Below are positions 32,776 through 41,813 of a stretch of DNA of 64,000 bases, one piece after another; positions within the stretch are counted from its first letter, which is position 1; each line of letters begins with the position of its first letter. Source of the stretch: Pelagibacterium halotolerans B2. Its GTDB lineage: Bacteria; Pseudomonadota; Alphaproteobacteria; Rhizobiales; Devosiaceae. Under the pieces are notes generated by a model that had not been told where the DNA came from, did no database searches, and worked only from the letters and a program-made list of their open reading frames with translations. The stretch covers positions 3,557,001-3,621,000 of the forward strand of contig NC_016078.1 of the NCBI RefSeq assembly GCF_000230555.1, read 5' to 3'. The translations under genes and the position numbers were made by a program.

Positions 32776-33972
32776 CTACGCCGCGCGCTCCAGAAGCTTC
32801 TTCGCCTTGCCCTCCATATCGAGCCGGGCGTCCTGCTGTGGTTTCGAGCGGGCGACGGCAGTGATACCCTGCACGAAGTCGAACACGGACTCTGGCGGGC
32901 GGCCTTCCTCGACAAGGACCGTCTCGATGATCCTGGCCGTCTCCGCCTTGGAGAAACCGCGTTTGCGGAGGAAGTCGGTGCGATCGTCGTCGCTGCGGGC
33001 GACGATGCGCTCGCGCGCAGCCCGGATGCCTTCAATGAAAGGCCGCGGCGAGGAGTCGGCGAAGCGGGTCAGCGCCGGCGCCGCCTCGCGCGCGAAGCGA
33101 TTGGCGGCGTATTTGGAATGGCGGATGCTGATTTCCTGAAAATCCTCAACGCCCCAGAGATTGCGATTCTGGCAGACGGCCCGCAGATAGAAGCTGGCGA
33201 TGCCGAGCGTCTTGGCGCCGACTTCGGAATTCCAGCAATAAAAGCCCCGGAAATAGAGATCCGGCGATCCGTCGGGCAGCTTGCCCGCCTCGATCGGATT
33301 CATATCGTCGACCAGGAAGAGGAAGACGTCGCGATCCGAGGCGTAGAGCGTCGTCGTGTCCTTGGTGATGTCGACTATCGGGTTGTAGACACCGCTCGAC
33401 CAGTCGAGCGTGCCGGGCACCTTCCAGCGCGTATCGCCGGTGCCGTTGCCTGCGATCTTCTGCACGGCGGTGACGAGCTCGTGGTCGTAGATGCGACCAT
33501 AGTCCGGGCCGGTGACGGCGCGCAGTTCCGTGCGCCCGTCCTCGGTCTCCAGCGTCTTGATCTGATCGGCGCGGTGCGAGGTGAGCCCGTACTGTAAATT
33601 AATGCCGGCGAGCGGCGCCGGAAGCTGGCGTAGATAGGCCGCCGGCGCGCTGACCAGGCTGGCGAGTTGGCCGAAGCTCCAATGGGTCGGCGCAACCGGG
33701 GCCTCGGCGTCGGGTAGGACGAGCGCCAGGGTTTCCGGACCGTCGCGATGGGCCTCGACGCGGATCGCTGCACTCTCGACCATCCGCGTGCGGCTGCGCT
33801 CGGCGCGGGTTTTCACAGAGGCGTAGAGCTCAGACAGGGACAGGTAGCGCTCGTCGTCCGGCCGCGAAAACCATTCCGAGGAGACGCGGCCGATCCGCTC
33901 TCCGCGCGCTACATCGACTTTGTAGCCGCCACTTGCGTCGCGCCGGCCCTCCAGGGTTTCAAGGTTGGTCAT
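32776..33972 (-). CDS. DUF932 domain protein
   Basis: This 398-residue protein of the DUF932 (phage/plasmid-related) family is frequent beside parB on mobile elements. Family features seen are THWSFGQLASLVSAPAAYLRQLP, GLTSHRADQIKTLETEDG, YGRIYDHELVTAV and FRGFYCWNSEVGAKTLGIASFYLRAVC. Function is unknown, possibly anti-restriction or DNA processing as suggested for ICE leading regions. It has its own terminator and shares a 44-base leader with parB. Confidence 0.88.
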   Translation of the reverse strand: MTNLETLEGRRDASGGYKVDVARGERIGRVSSEWFSRPDDERYLSLSELYASVKTRAERSRTRMVESAAIRVEAHRDGPETLALVLPDAEAPVAPTHWSFGQLASLVSAPAAYLRQLPAPLAGINLQYGLTSHRADQIKTLETEDGRTELRAVTGPDYGRIYDHELVTAVQKIAGNGTGDTRWKVPGTLDWSSGVYNPIVDITKDTTTLYASDRDVFLFLVDDMNPIEAGKLPDGSPDLYFRGFYCWNSEVGAKTLGIASFYLRAVCQNRNLWGVEDFQEISIRHSKYAANRFAREAAPALTRFADSSPRPFIEGIRAARERIVARSDDDRTDFLRKRGFSKAETARIIETVLVEEGRPPESVFDFVQGITAVARSKPQQDARLDMEGKAKKLLERAA

Positions 33973-33989
33973 GGGTCAATCTCCGTGGG

Positions 33990-34033
33990 CGGGCCGGCCG
34001 GGAGCCTCTCTCTCGACCTCCAAACCCGTCACG
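33990..34033 (-). promoter_or_regulatory. 44-base conserved leader of DUF932
   Basis: This is the second copy of the parB leader motif (CGTGACGGGTTTGGAGG, GAGAGAGAGGCT, CGGCC on the minus strand), 17 bases before the DUF932 start. The remaining 34034-34263 has no gene and must hold divergent promoters for DUF932 and for the defence operon starting at 34264. Confidence 0.65.
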
Positions 34034-34263
34034 GCGAAAGCCGCCGAACTCTTGCTCTCTGGGGGTGGGGTACGGGGGAATTTCACCGCTCGGAGGGGGC
34101 GGCCGAGACTACAGGCTCGTCCGCAGAGGGAAACCTTTCCCCTTCCGCATGTTCAGGAAAACCGTAAATGTGTAGAGTCAGTGTGTCAGGTATGCTTGGC
34201 GATGCCGGTTTGACTTATTTTGAACCTTGGCTTGAGACGAAGTTATTTTAAGAAGATCACCAA

Positions 34264-35406
34264 ATGGCTATGCGCGTAATACACACATCAGACTGGCAAA
34301 TCGGCAAGGTATTTCGTTTCGTAGATCCTGCTACTATGGGCCTCCTCCAAGAAGCTCGCTTGCGCGCTGTCAGCAAGATCGGCGAGTTGGCGAACGAATA
34401 CGGTGTTCAACATGTGCTAGTTGCCGGCGACGTCTACGATATGGAAGCCCTGTCTCCGCGTTCGCTTAACCAGCCGCTGGAGCGGATGCGCAACTTCCCC
34501 GATACGCATTGGCACCTACTACCCGGCAATCACGACCCGCATCGCCCCAACGGACTTTGGGATCAACTCCTGCGCAAGGGGCTTCCCGCGAACGTCCATG
34601 TCTATACGGAGCCGGGGCCTGTCACCTTTGAAGAAGACTCGCTGTCGATCCTTCCGGCCCCTCTCTATCACCGCCGGCGGCTTGATGATCCGACGGCCTA
34701 TATGGACGATGTGGCGTTGCGGGACGGGCTGTTCCGTGTCGGGATTGCCCACGGCACGGTGACCGGCTTCGGATCGGAGGATCGCGACGTTCCCAACTTC
34801 ATTGCGCCAGACCGCCCGGCCCGTGCCGGCCTGTCATATCTTGCAATGGGCGACTGGCATGGACAAAAGAAGATCAACGAGCGCTGCTGGTACAGCGGTA
34901 CACCGGAGACCGATGCCTTCGATGTGACCGGTGGCGGCCAGGCGCTGCTGGTGGAAATCGACGCTCATGAGCGCGCACCGGAAGTCACACCGCTGCCGAC
35001 CGGCCACTACGAATGGCTCACGCAATCGGAGCAGATCAACAGCCGCGAGGACATAGACCGCCTCGCTGGAACGCTGCGGACGGTCGCCGCTGACCTGGAT
35101 CGCGTGCTCATCCGTTTGGCGATTGAAGGCGCCGTGTCGCTTGATGACCGCCAATATTTCGAGAACGAAGTGGTGGATGGCGTATCAGCCGCGTTCTGTT
35201 TCATGCGCGTTGATGACCGGCGCCTGTTCCCGCACCCGACGGCGGAGGACCTTGACCGGATCGATCGCGGCGGCTTCGTCCGTGCGGCGGCGGAAGAGCT
35301 GAAACGCAAATCCGAGGAAGGCAGCGACGACGAACGGGCCATTGCCGCCGAGGCGTTGCAGCGTCTTTATATCGAGCACATGAAGCTCCAGGCGGGCCGC
35401 CAATGA
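34264..35406 (+). CDS. SbcD/Mre11-like metallophosphoesterase
   Basis: This 380-residue calcineurin-like phosphoesterase has MRVIHTSDWQIGKVF (motif I), VAGDVYDMEAL (II), LLPGNHDPHRP (III), GIAHGTV (IV) and MGDWHGQ (V), the order of Mre11/SbcD nucleases. Motif I is DWQ (Asp10, Gln12) instead of the usual D-x-H, so one metal-ligand His is replaced. It overlaps the SMC-like ATPase gene by 4 bases, forming an SbcD-SbcC-like pair. The pair heads an operon with Gabija-like genes and probably acts as a DNA-end-processing defence nuclease. Start could also be the ATG at 34270. Confidence 0.85.
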   Translation: MAMRVIHTSDWQIGKVFRFVDPATMGLLQEARLRAVSKIGELANEYGVQHVLVAGDVYDMEALSPRSLNQPLERMRNFPDTHWHLLPGNHDPHRPNGLWDQLLRKGLPANVHVYTEPGPVTFEEDSLSILPAPLYHRRRLDDPTAYMDDVALRDGLFRVGIAHGTVTGFGSEDRDVPNFIAPDRPARAGLSYLAMGDWHGQKKINERCWYSGTPETDAFDVTGGGQALLVEIDAHERAPEVTPLPTGHYEWLTQSEQINSREDIDRLAGTLRTVAADLDRVLIRLAIEGAVSLDDRQYFENEVVDGVSAAFCFMRVDDRRLFPHPTAEDLDRIDRGGFVRAAAEELKRKSEEGSDDERAIAAEALQRLYIEHMKLQAGRQ

Positions 35407-38111
35407 AACTGCGGTCGCTTGCGCTGAATCAGTTCAAGAAGTTCACCAGCCCGGTGCGGCTCGATGGCATTGCGGACGGGCTGAATGTCATCGTCGGTCC
35501 CAATGAGATGGGTAAATCGACGCTGCTTGAAGCGCTCCGGGCGGCGCTGTTTGAGAAATACAGCTCGAAGGCTCAGCCGATTACGGCGTTGCAGAACGAT
35601 CGCAACCAGGCCGGGCCGGTTGTCGAGCTTGCCTTTGAGCTGGATGACGGCGTGTACCGCATAACGAAACGCTTCGTCAAAAAGCCCTATGCCCGATTGT
35701 CGTGCCCCGATGGGCGAACGCTGGAAGGCGATGCTGCCGAAGATGTCCTGCGCGATTTGCTGGGGTTCGATGAGCCGGGAAAAACTGGCGCCAAAGCCGA
35801 AACGCTTGGCATGTGGAATGTGCTGTGGGTTCAACAGGGCCACTCGTTCGGTGCGCTCGACCTGCCGCAAAGCGCTAGAGCTAATCTGCATAGTGCCTTG
35901 GAATCCGAGGTTGGCACGGTCCTCGGCGGCCGTCGCGGCCGGGCGCTTCCGCAGGCCATCGAAAAGCAGCTTGGCGAACTGGTCACGGGCGGCGGCAAGC
36001 CGCGCGGCGCGTACAAGGAACTGATCGACAACATCGAAACTCTGCAAACCGATCTTGCGGATTTACAGGGCCGCCGCGAAGAGCTGTCCAGAACACTCGA
36101 TCAGCTTGAGCAAGCGCAGGAGACGCTGGCGCGCCTGTCCACCGGCGATCGCGACGAAGCCGATGAGACGGAACTGGCGGATGCCCGGAAGCGCCACGGT
36201 CATTTGGCGGAACTGGAAGCGCGTATCGCCGCAGCGGACAGCGATCTTGCTCTGAAACAGCGCAATCTTGAGCAGGCCAACCAGGCCCTGGTCGCGCGCA
36301 CCGCGTTAAGACAGGCTATTGCTGACGAAGAGGAGGCCGTGGAAACGGCCCGCAAGGGGCTAGATGATGTACGTGGCCGGGAAAAAGAGGCCCGTGCGCG
36401 GCTCGACCAGTTGCGGACCGCGGTCCGTGAAGCCGAGGCCGGCGTTACCACGGCAGATGACGCGGTATCCCATCAGCGGCGTATATTGGCAGCCGTCGAA
36501 CGCAAGGGTCGCATTCGTGAGCTCGAAGGACGGCACGAAAAAGCGGCGGCGGCGGAAGAACGGCAACGCAAGGCCCGGCAAGAGGCTGCCGCCATTCTTG
36601 TCACAGACGAAACCCTGACGGAAATCCGCGATGCCGCGAAAGCTCTCGAGACCATCGACAGCCGCCTAAGCGCCGCCGCCACGCGCATTACGTTCGATAT
36701 GGCAGCCGATGCCTTGTCGGGAATTGAAGTTGATGGCCGCAAGGTGGCCATCGATGACCCGCCCGTTCAGGCAATCGGTCCGACGACGATTACGATACCC
36801 GGCCAGGGCCGCATCACGGTCGAACCGGCGGTCAAGGACCGGGACAAGCTGCGCGATCAGCAACGCGAAGCGAGAACCGCTCTTGAGACCGCCTTGCAGA
36901 CCGGGGGCGTGAAAACTGTCGATGACGCCGAAGAGCAGCACAGGAGACGGCAGAAGCTGGTGCAGGATGGAGAACTCGCCCGTCAGGAAGCCGTGCTGCA
37001 TGCGCCGGCCACGGACGATCACGACGCCGGGGCCGAGGCGCTGGCGGGTTATATAGAGAGTTTGCAACTCATCCTGACGCGCGATCTCGCCGATCTTGAA
37101 ATTGATACGCTTCCCGCAAAGCAGGAGGCCGACACGGCGCTGCGCGCCGCCCTTGAACAGGCCGAAGAGGCCCGAAGCGCCGTGGACATGGCCAGGGCAG
37201 CCCTCGGCGGTCCCGAAGATGCGTTGGGCGCACTTCAGACTCAACTCGGAACCGTCAGAACGCGATATGACGACAGCGGCGTCCGGTTGGAAAAGCGGCG
37301 CGCAGAGTTGGCGGCCGCCGAAGAAAATCAGGCGGACACCGCCCTGCAAGCCGCGATCGACGCCGCCGAAAAGGCAGTGTCAGACCAGGAAGATGCCATT
37401 GCCAGTCTCAAGGATCAGCGCACGGACGAAACCCTTCCTCAACTCGAAGCCCGCATCGGCCGTCTCGAACAGGCGTTAAGGGATCGCCGTGAAAAACGTG
37501 GCAACCTCAAGGAAACCATCGCCGGCCTGCGTTCTCATATCGAAGTCCTCGAAGGTGCCGGTTTGGACGAGGCCATTGAACAAAAAGCCCGTGAGCTGGA
37601 ACGCGCGACGGACGAGCGCCACCGCGCCGACCGGGAAGTCCAGGTATTAAACTTGTTGCTGACCACCCTGCGGGCTGCCGAACAGGAGGCGAAGGAGCGT
37701 TACCTGTCTCCCGTGCTCAACCGCGTGCGGCCGTATTTGCAGCTCCTTTTTCCGGGCGCCGAAATCACAATCGACGAAGACTTGCGTATCGTCGGCGTCA
37801 CCAGGGAGGCCGGATACGAGGAAGCCTTCCATCATCTAAGTATGGGGACCCAGGAGCAGATCGCGGTTCTGATTCGGCTCGCTTTTGCCGAAATGTTGGT
37901 CGAACAGGGCCATCCGGCAACCGTCATACTGGATGATGCGCTCGTGTTCTCCGACGACCACCGCATGAACCGGATGTTCGACATACTGAACATGGCCGCG
38001 CGCAACGTTCAGGTCGTCATCTTCACATGCCGCGAGCAGCTCTTCGAGGAACTGGGTGGTCGGCAGCTCTCACTACAAGCCGGGAGCGCGGAGGAACTGG
38101 TATCGGCATGA
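35403..38111 (+). CDS. SbcC/Rad50-like SMC ATPase
   Basis: This 902-residue protein has an N-terminal ATPase half (Walker A VGPNEMGKST, 31-40), long coiled coils (about 200-420 and 560-790), and a C-terminal half. That half carries an ABC-type signature (HLSMGTQEQIAVLIRLAFAE) and Walker B VILDDALVFSDD. No C-x-x-C zinc hook exists; only two cysteines are present and both are in the head regions. This sets it apart from classic SbcC/Rad50. Coupled to the Mre11-like gene, it would hold and present DNA to that nuclease. Confidence 0.87.
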   Translation: MKLRSLALNQFKKFTSPVRLDGIADGLNVIVGPNEMGKSTLLEALRAALFEKYSSKAQPITALQNDRNQAGPVVELAFELDDGVYRITKRFVKKPYARLSCPDGRTLEGDAAEDVLRDLLGFDEPGKTGAKAETLGMWNVLWVQQGHSFGALDLPQSARANLHSALESEVGTVLGGRRGRALPQAIEKQLGELVTGGGKPRGAYKELIDNIETLQTDLADLQGRREELSRTLDQLEQAQETLARLSTGDRDEADETELADARKRHGHLAELEARIAAADSDLALKQRNLEQANQALVARTALRQAIADEEEAVETARKGLDDVRGREKEARARLDQLRTAVREAEAGVTTADDAVSHQRRILAAVERKGRIRELEGRHEKAAAAEERQRKARQEAAAILVTDETLTEIRDAAKALETIDSRLSAAATRITFDMAADALSGIEVDGRKVAIDDPPVQAIGPTTITIPGQGRITVEPAVKDRDKLRDQQREARTALETALQTGGVKTVDDAEEQHRRRQKLVQDGELARQEAVLHAPATDDHDAGAEALAGYIESLQLILTRDLADLEIDTLPAKQEADTALRAALEQAEEARSAVDMARAALGGPEDALGALQTQLGTVRTRYDDSGVRLEKRRAELAAAEENQADTALQAAIDAAEKAVSDQEDAIASLKDQRTDETLPQLEARIGRLEQALRDRREKRGNLKETIAGLRSHIEVLEGAGLDEAIEQKARELERATDERHRADREVQVLNLLLTTLRAAEQEAKERYLSPVLNRVRPYLQLLFPGAEITIDEDLRIVGVTREAGYEEAFHHLSMGTQEQIAVLIRLAFAEMLVEQGHPATVILDDALVFSDDHRMNRMFDILNMAARNVQVVIFTCREQLFEELGGRQLSLQAGSAEELVSA

Positions 38112-38179
38112 TGACAAAAGGATCGCCGAGCACGACCAGATATAAGGAATTATAACAATAGGATGGCCTGGCGGGGGAT

Positions 38180-40000
38180 ATGCACTTAAGCCAACTTCAA
38201 CTCACAAATTTTCGTTCATTCGCCGAAGAGCAGGTTACGTTTGAGCGCAGCTTGACGGTGCTCGTTGGTGAAAACAACGGCGGCAAGAGTAATCTTATTG
38301 ACGCCATCCGTCTTGTTTCGACGCCATTGAGCGGGCGCCGGGAACTCTATTGCGAACAGACAGACATACGCTTTGGGACCGCGACCCGAGCGTTCAGCAT
38401 TCAGGCAATCTTTGAGGACCTGACACCGCCGCAGCAGGGACGCCTCATCTCGGCAGCAACCGACGATACGCTGAACGCGGCCTGCTTCGGCCTCACATAT
38501 GAGGCCACCGGCAAACAATCACATATTCGCCCCAACCTGTGGGCAGGCCGCTTCAAAACGCCGCCGGAATCCGGCGCCCATGAAATGATCAGGCATGTCT
38601 ATCTGCCGCCCTTGCGCGACGCCAAACGTGCTCTCGCGTCAGGCAATCCGACCCGTATCCATGCGTTGCTGAACCACTTTCTCGGCGACCGCGATCCCGA
38701 CGAGATTGCCGGAAAACTGGCCCGCACCAGTGACGATCAGCTTCTTAAAGACGTGGACCTCGCCGTGGCCGGTGGTCTCGACATTCTGACCACAGGAGTC
38801 AGGCGGCAAAGCGCCAGCCTCGGCTTCAATACGGACGAAAAGCTGATCGATATTGCCCGCGACCTGCGATTCAAACTCGCCGATCACGGCATCGCCCCGG
38901 AGGACCTTCAATACTCCGGGCACGGCTTTGCCAATCTTCTCTACATGGCGACGATCGCGGTCGAGCTGGAAAAGACCGACAATGCCGAACTCACCTTATT
39001 TCTTGTCGAAGAGCCCGAAGCCCATCTTCATCCCCAGCTCCAGGCAGCAGTATTGAATTTTCTTGAAGAGCGGGCCGCGCAGTCGCTCAAACCGAAGGAA
39101 GACCAAAACGCGCCGGCGGGCCATCTACAGGTTGTTGTCGCTACGCACTCGCCGAATTTGTCGGCCTGGGTCCCAAGCAAGAATCTGGTATTCGTGCGGT
39201 CGGTTGCGCCCATCAGCGGAAAGAACGAAGGAACGGCGCAACAGGGGAGCGAACAAACCGAACATTCGGAAACGCCGCACGCGGTGGTTGCGCCGCGTGC
39301 GCAGTCTCGCTGCATTCCGCTTTCCAAGCTTGATTTGAGCGATCCGGAACGCCGCAAAATCGACCGCTATCTTGATGTGACCAAATCCGCCCTGCTCTTC
39401 GGTGGACGGGTCCTCTTGGTTGAAGGTATTGCCGAGGCATTGTTGCTGCCGGTCATCGCCAAACACCATGTCCTGAAAGATATCCCCTCGGCCTTTCGCA
39501 CATTCCGGTCAGCCGTCTTCGTCCCGATAGACGGCGTGGATTTCAGCCCGTATGCGAAAGCGCTGCTATCGCCCTTTAACGATGTTCGTATTGCCGATCG
39601 TCTTGTGATTATTACGGACGGCGATAAGCAGACCGTTACCGCCGACAAACCGCTTCCCGGCGGCAATCGCAAATCCGCGCTCGACGCACTGGCCGCCGAA
39701 AGAGGCGCCGGCGCGGTGTTGGACGTCTTCACAAACACCTATTCGCTCGAAACCGAACTCGTGGCAGCAGGCAATGCAGACTGTCTGAAGGCCGTGTACC
39801 TGGGTTTGCATCCGCAATCGGAAGACAAGTGGAACGAGGCTGTGGCGAAGACGGGCGACGACCGGGCCCGTGCGATACAGGACCTCTTTAAGACAACGCC
39901 CAAGGGAGATTTTGCGCAGCTTCTAGCGGAGAAGGCTGCCAGCCCGTCTTTTGTCGTGCCAGATTACATTCGGCAGGCGATCGAGGCGCTTGTGAAATGA
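38180..40000 (+). CDS. OLD-family ATPase/nuclease, GajA-like
   Basis: This 606-residue protein has an N-terminal ABC-type ATPase domain (QLTNFRSFAEEQVTF, Walker A VGENNGGKSN at about 31-40, later LFLVEEPEAHLHPQLQAAVLNFL). A C-terminal Toprim domain follows (VLLVEGIAEALLLPVIA near 410 and IITDGDK near 478). This is the OLD endonuclease architecture of Gabija GajA. Its stop overlaps the UvrD-like gene start by 4 bases, as in gajA-gajB pairs. An Ala/Glu-rich insert near 340-375 separates the two domains. Confidence 0.87.
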   Translation: MHLSQLQLTNFRSFAEEQVTFERSLTVLVGENNGGKSNLIDAIRLVSTPLSGRRELYCEQTDIRFGTATRAFSIQAIFEDLTPPQQGRLISAATDDTLNAACFGLTYEATGKQSHIRPNLWAGRFKTPPESGAHEMIRHVYLPPLRDAKRALASGNPTRIHALLNHFLGDRDPDEIAGKLARTSDDQLLKDVDLAVAGGLDILTTGVRRQSASLGFNTDEKLIDIARDLRFKLADHGIAPEDLQYSGHGFANLLYMATIAVELEKTDNAELTLFLVEEPEAHLHPQLQAAVLNFLEERAAQSLKPKEDQNAPAGHLQVVVATHSPNLSAWVPSKNLVFVRSVAPISGKNEGTAQQGSEQTEHSETPHAVVAPRAQSRCIPLSKLDLSDPERRKIDRYLDVTKSALLFGGRVLLVEGIAEALLLPVIAKHHVLKDIPSAFRTFRSAVFVPIDGVDFSPYAKALLSPFNDVRIADRLVIITDGDKQTVTADKPLPGGNRKSALDALAAERGAGAVLDVFTNTYSLETELVAAGNADCLKAVYLGLHPQSEDKWNEAVAKTGDDRARAIQDLFKTTPKGDFAQLLAEKAASPSFVVPDYIRQAIEALVK

Positions 40001-41745
40001 GACCGCAAGCCTTTCAGCCCACCCGGGAACAACAGGAAATTATCGATCATGACGGTTCCGCCTTTGTGACGGCATGTCCTGGCGCCGGCAAGACGCGGGT
40101 TATGACTGAACGCGCGCGGCGCTTGTTCGCTGACATGCCGGCGGGCCGGGGCGTGGCGTTCCTGTCATTTACGCAGGGTGCCGTTTTCGAGCTGGAAACA
40201 CGGCTCCGGGAAGAAGGGATACTGCCTTCGCCCGTGTTTCCGAGCTTCATCGGCACGTTTGACAGTTTCGTCTGGCAGTTTCTTGTCGCGCCCTTCGGCA
40301 TTTCGAATTGCGATGTTCGGCCGCGCCTGATCGCCGATATCGCAGACCTTGCCGTGACGCCCTTCAACGGCGCCCATCCCTTGCCGCTATCCTGCTTTTG
40401 TCCGGTTACCGGGACAATATTCGCGCAGGCAGCGAAACAGCGCGGATTCGACCTTTCCCAAAAGTCCAACCAGCAGATCCAGGCCTATGTCACAGCGGCG
40501 GCGAGTATCCGCGCCGGTTTGCGGACGCGCGGACAACTAGGGTTTGATGAGGCGCGGGGCGTTGCGCTCGAACGGCTTAGAGACGCGGCGGCCGCGCCCC
40601 GCATTTCGGCCGCCCTGGCGGCCCGGTTCAGCGAAGTCATCGTAGACGAAGCGCAAGACTGTAATCCTGACGATCTGCATATCATTGCATGGCTGCGGGA
40701 TTCGGGACTGCCGGTGAAAGTCGTATGCGACCCGCACCAATCGATCTATGAATTTCGCGGTGGTGTTACAGACCAGCTTTTTGCGTTTGCCGAGACCTTT
40801 GACGAAGAGGGCCGCAAAGCTCTGACCGGAAACTTCCGGTCGGCGCCCAATATATGCAAGACCACGGCGCAGTTACGCCCACTCGCATCGCGTTCCGCAC
40901 CGGATGAACCGCTCGGTCGCCACAAGGACGACGCCACACCGGTTCTCATCCTGTCCTATCCCGGCGCCGCCGTTCCGGCGGCGATCGGGACGACCTTTTG
41001 TGAACAGGTGACACAAGCGGAGATCGACCTTGCCGAGTCTCCGGTCATTGCCGCGACCAAAGCCAGCGGCGCCGCCGCTGCAGGACAGCCGCGTCCGAGC
41101 AAAAGACGGGACCGGTCCGTGCGCCTCGCCCAGGCCGTGACGGATTTTCATTTTGCGGCCGGCTTCAACGATATGAAGACGGCGATCGACCAGATGCACC
41201 ACATCCTGCTGGAGCTAGAGGGACGCCTGGGTGATCTCTCCTACCGGCAATATCTTGCCGACAACGAGATCGAACAGGCGAGCTGGCGTCCCCAGGTCCT
41301 GTTTCTCCTGCGGGCGCTGCGCTTCGACCCTTCAAAACATGCCGATGCCAAAGCGTGGCATGCCGCTACCAAGGAATTGCTCTCCCGGCAACTGACCTTG
41401 AACGACGGGCCGTCGCTGTCTCAAAGGCTTAAATGGAACAACGCGGTTTCCACCGTGCTTGCGGCCGTTCCGGCGGCGACGGCGATGCCACGCACAATAC
41501 ATGCGGTTAAAGGTATGGAGTTTCCCGCCGTCTGTGTCGTGACCACAGCCTCTACTCTCAAAAGCATACTCGACTACCTGGATACCGGGGAGCCCGCAGA
41601 TAAAGCCGAAGATGCCCGCAAGCTTTATGTCGCGGCTTCGCGTGCGGAAGAGTTACTTGTGATCGCCGCACCCCGGAGCCAATCTCAACGACTGGCTACC
41701 CATTTGAATGCCCAAGGAGCGTTAGTGGAAGTCCTTGAACTATAG
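39997..41745 (+). CDS. UvrD-family helicase, GajB-like
   Basis: This 582-residue superfamily 1 helicase has the Q-motif QPTREQQEIIDHDGSAFVTA and Walker A ACPGAGKT (26-33). Motif II is VIVDEAQD (near 214-221), followed by KVVCDPHQSIYEFRG, LTGNFRSAPNIC (motif IV) and IHAVKGMEFPAVCVVT plus KLYVAASRAEELLVIAAP at the C-terminus. It is the GajB partner of the OLD-family gene. Together they form a Gabija-like defence module that senses nucleotide depletion and nicks DNA in described systems. The gene ends 68 bases before the convergent Argonaute gene. Confidence 0.87.
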   Translation: MRPQAFQPTREQQEIIDHDGSAFVTACPGAGKTRVMTERARRLFADMPAGRGVAFLSFTQGAVFELETRLREEGILPSPVFPSFIGTFDSFVWQFLVAPFGISNCDVRPRLIADIADLAVTPFNGAHPLPLSCFCPVTGTIFAQAAKQRGFDLSQKSNQQIQAYVTAAASIRAGLRTRGQLGFDEARGVALERLRDAAAAPRISAALAARFSEVIVDEAQDCNPDDLHIIAWLRDSGLPVKVVCDPHQSIYEFRGGVTDQLFAFAETFDEEGRKALTGNFRSAPNICKTTAQLRPLASRSAPDEPLGRHKDDATPVLILSYPGAAVPAAIGTTFCEQVTQAEIDLAESPVIAATKASGAAAAGQPRPSKRRDRSVRLAQAVTDFHFAAGFNDMKTAIDQMHHILLELEGRLGDLSYRQYLADNEIEQASWRPQVLFLLRALRFDPSKHADAKAWHAATKELLSRQLTLNDGPSLSQRLKWNNAVSTVLAAVPAATAMPRTIHAVKGMEFPAVCVVTTASTLKSILDYLDTGEPADKAEDARKLYVAASRAEELLVIAAPRSQSQRLATHLNAQGALVEVLEL

Positions 41746-41813
41746 GATTGCGAGCTTGTGTTAGGCACGTGGAGTAAAATGGCAGTCGAAAAGACGGATT
41801 TTCCTCACTTGTT

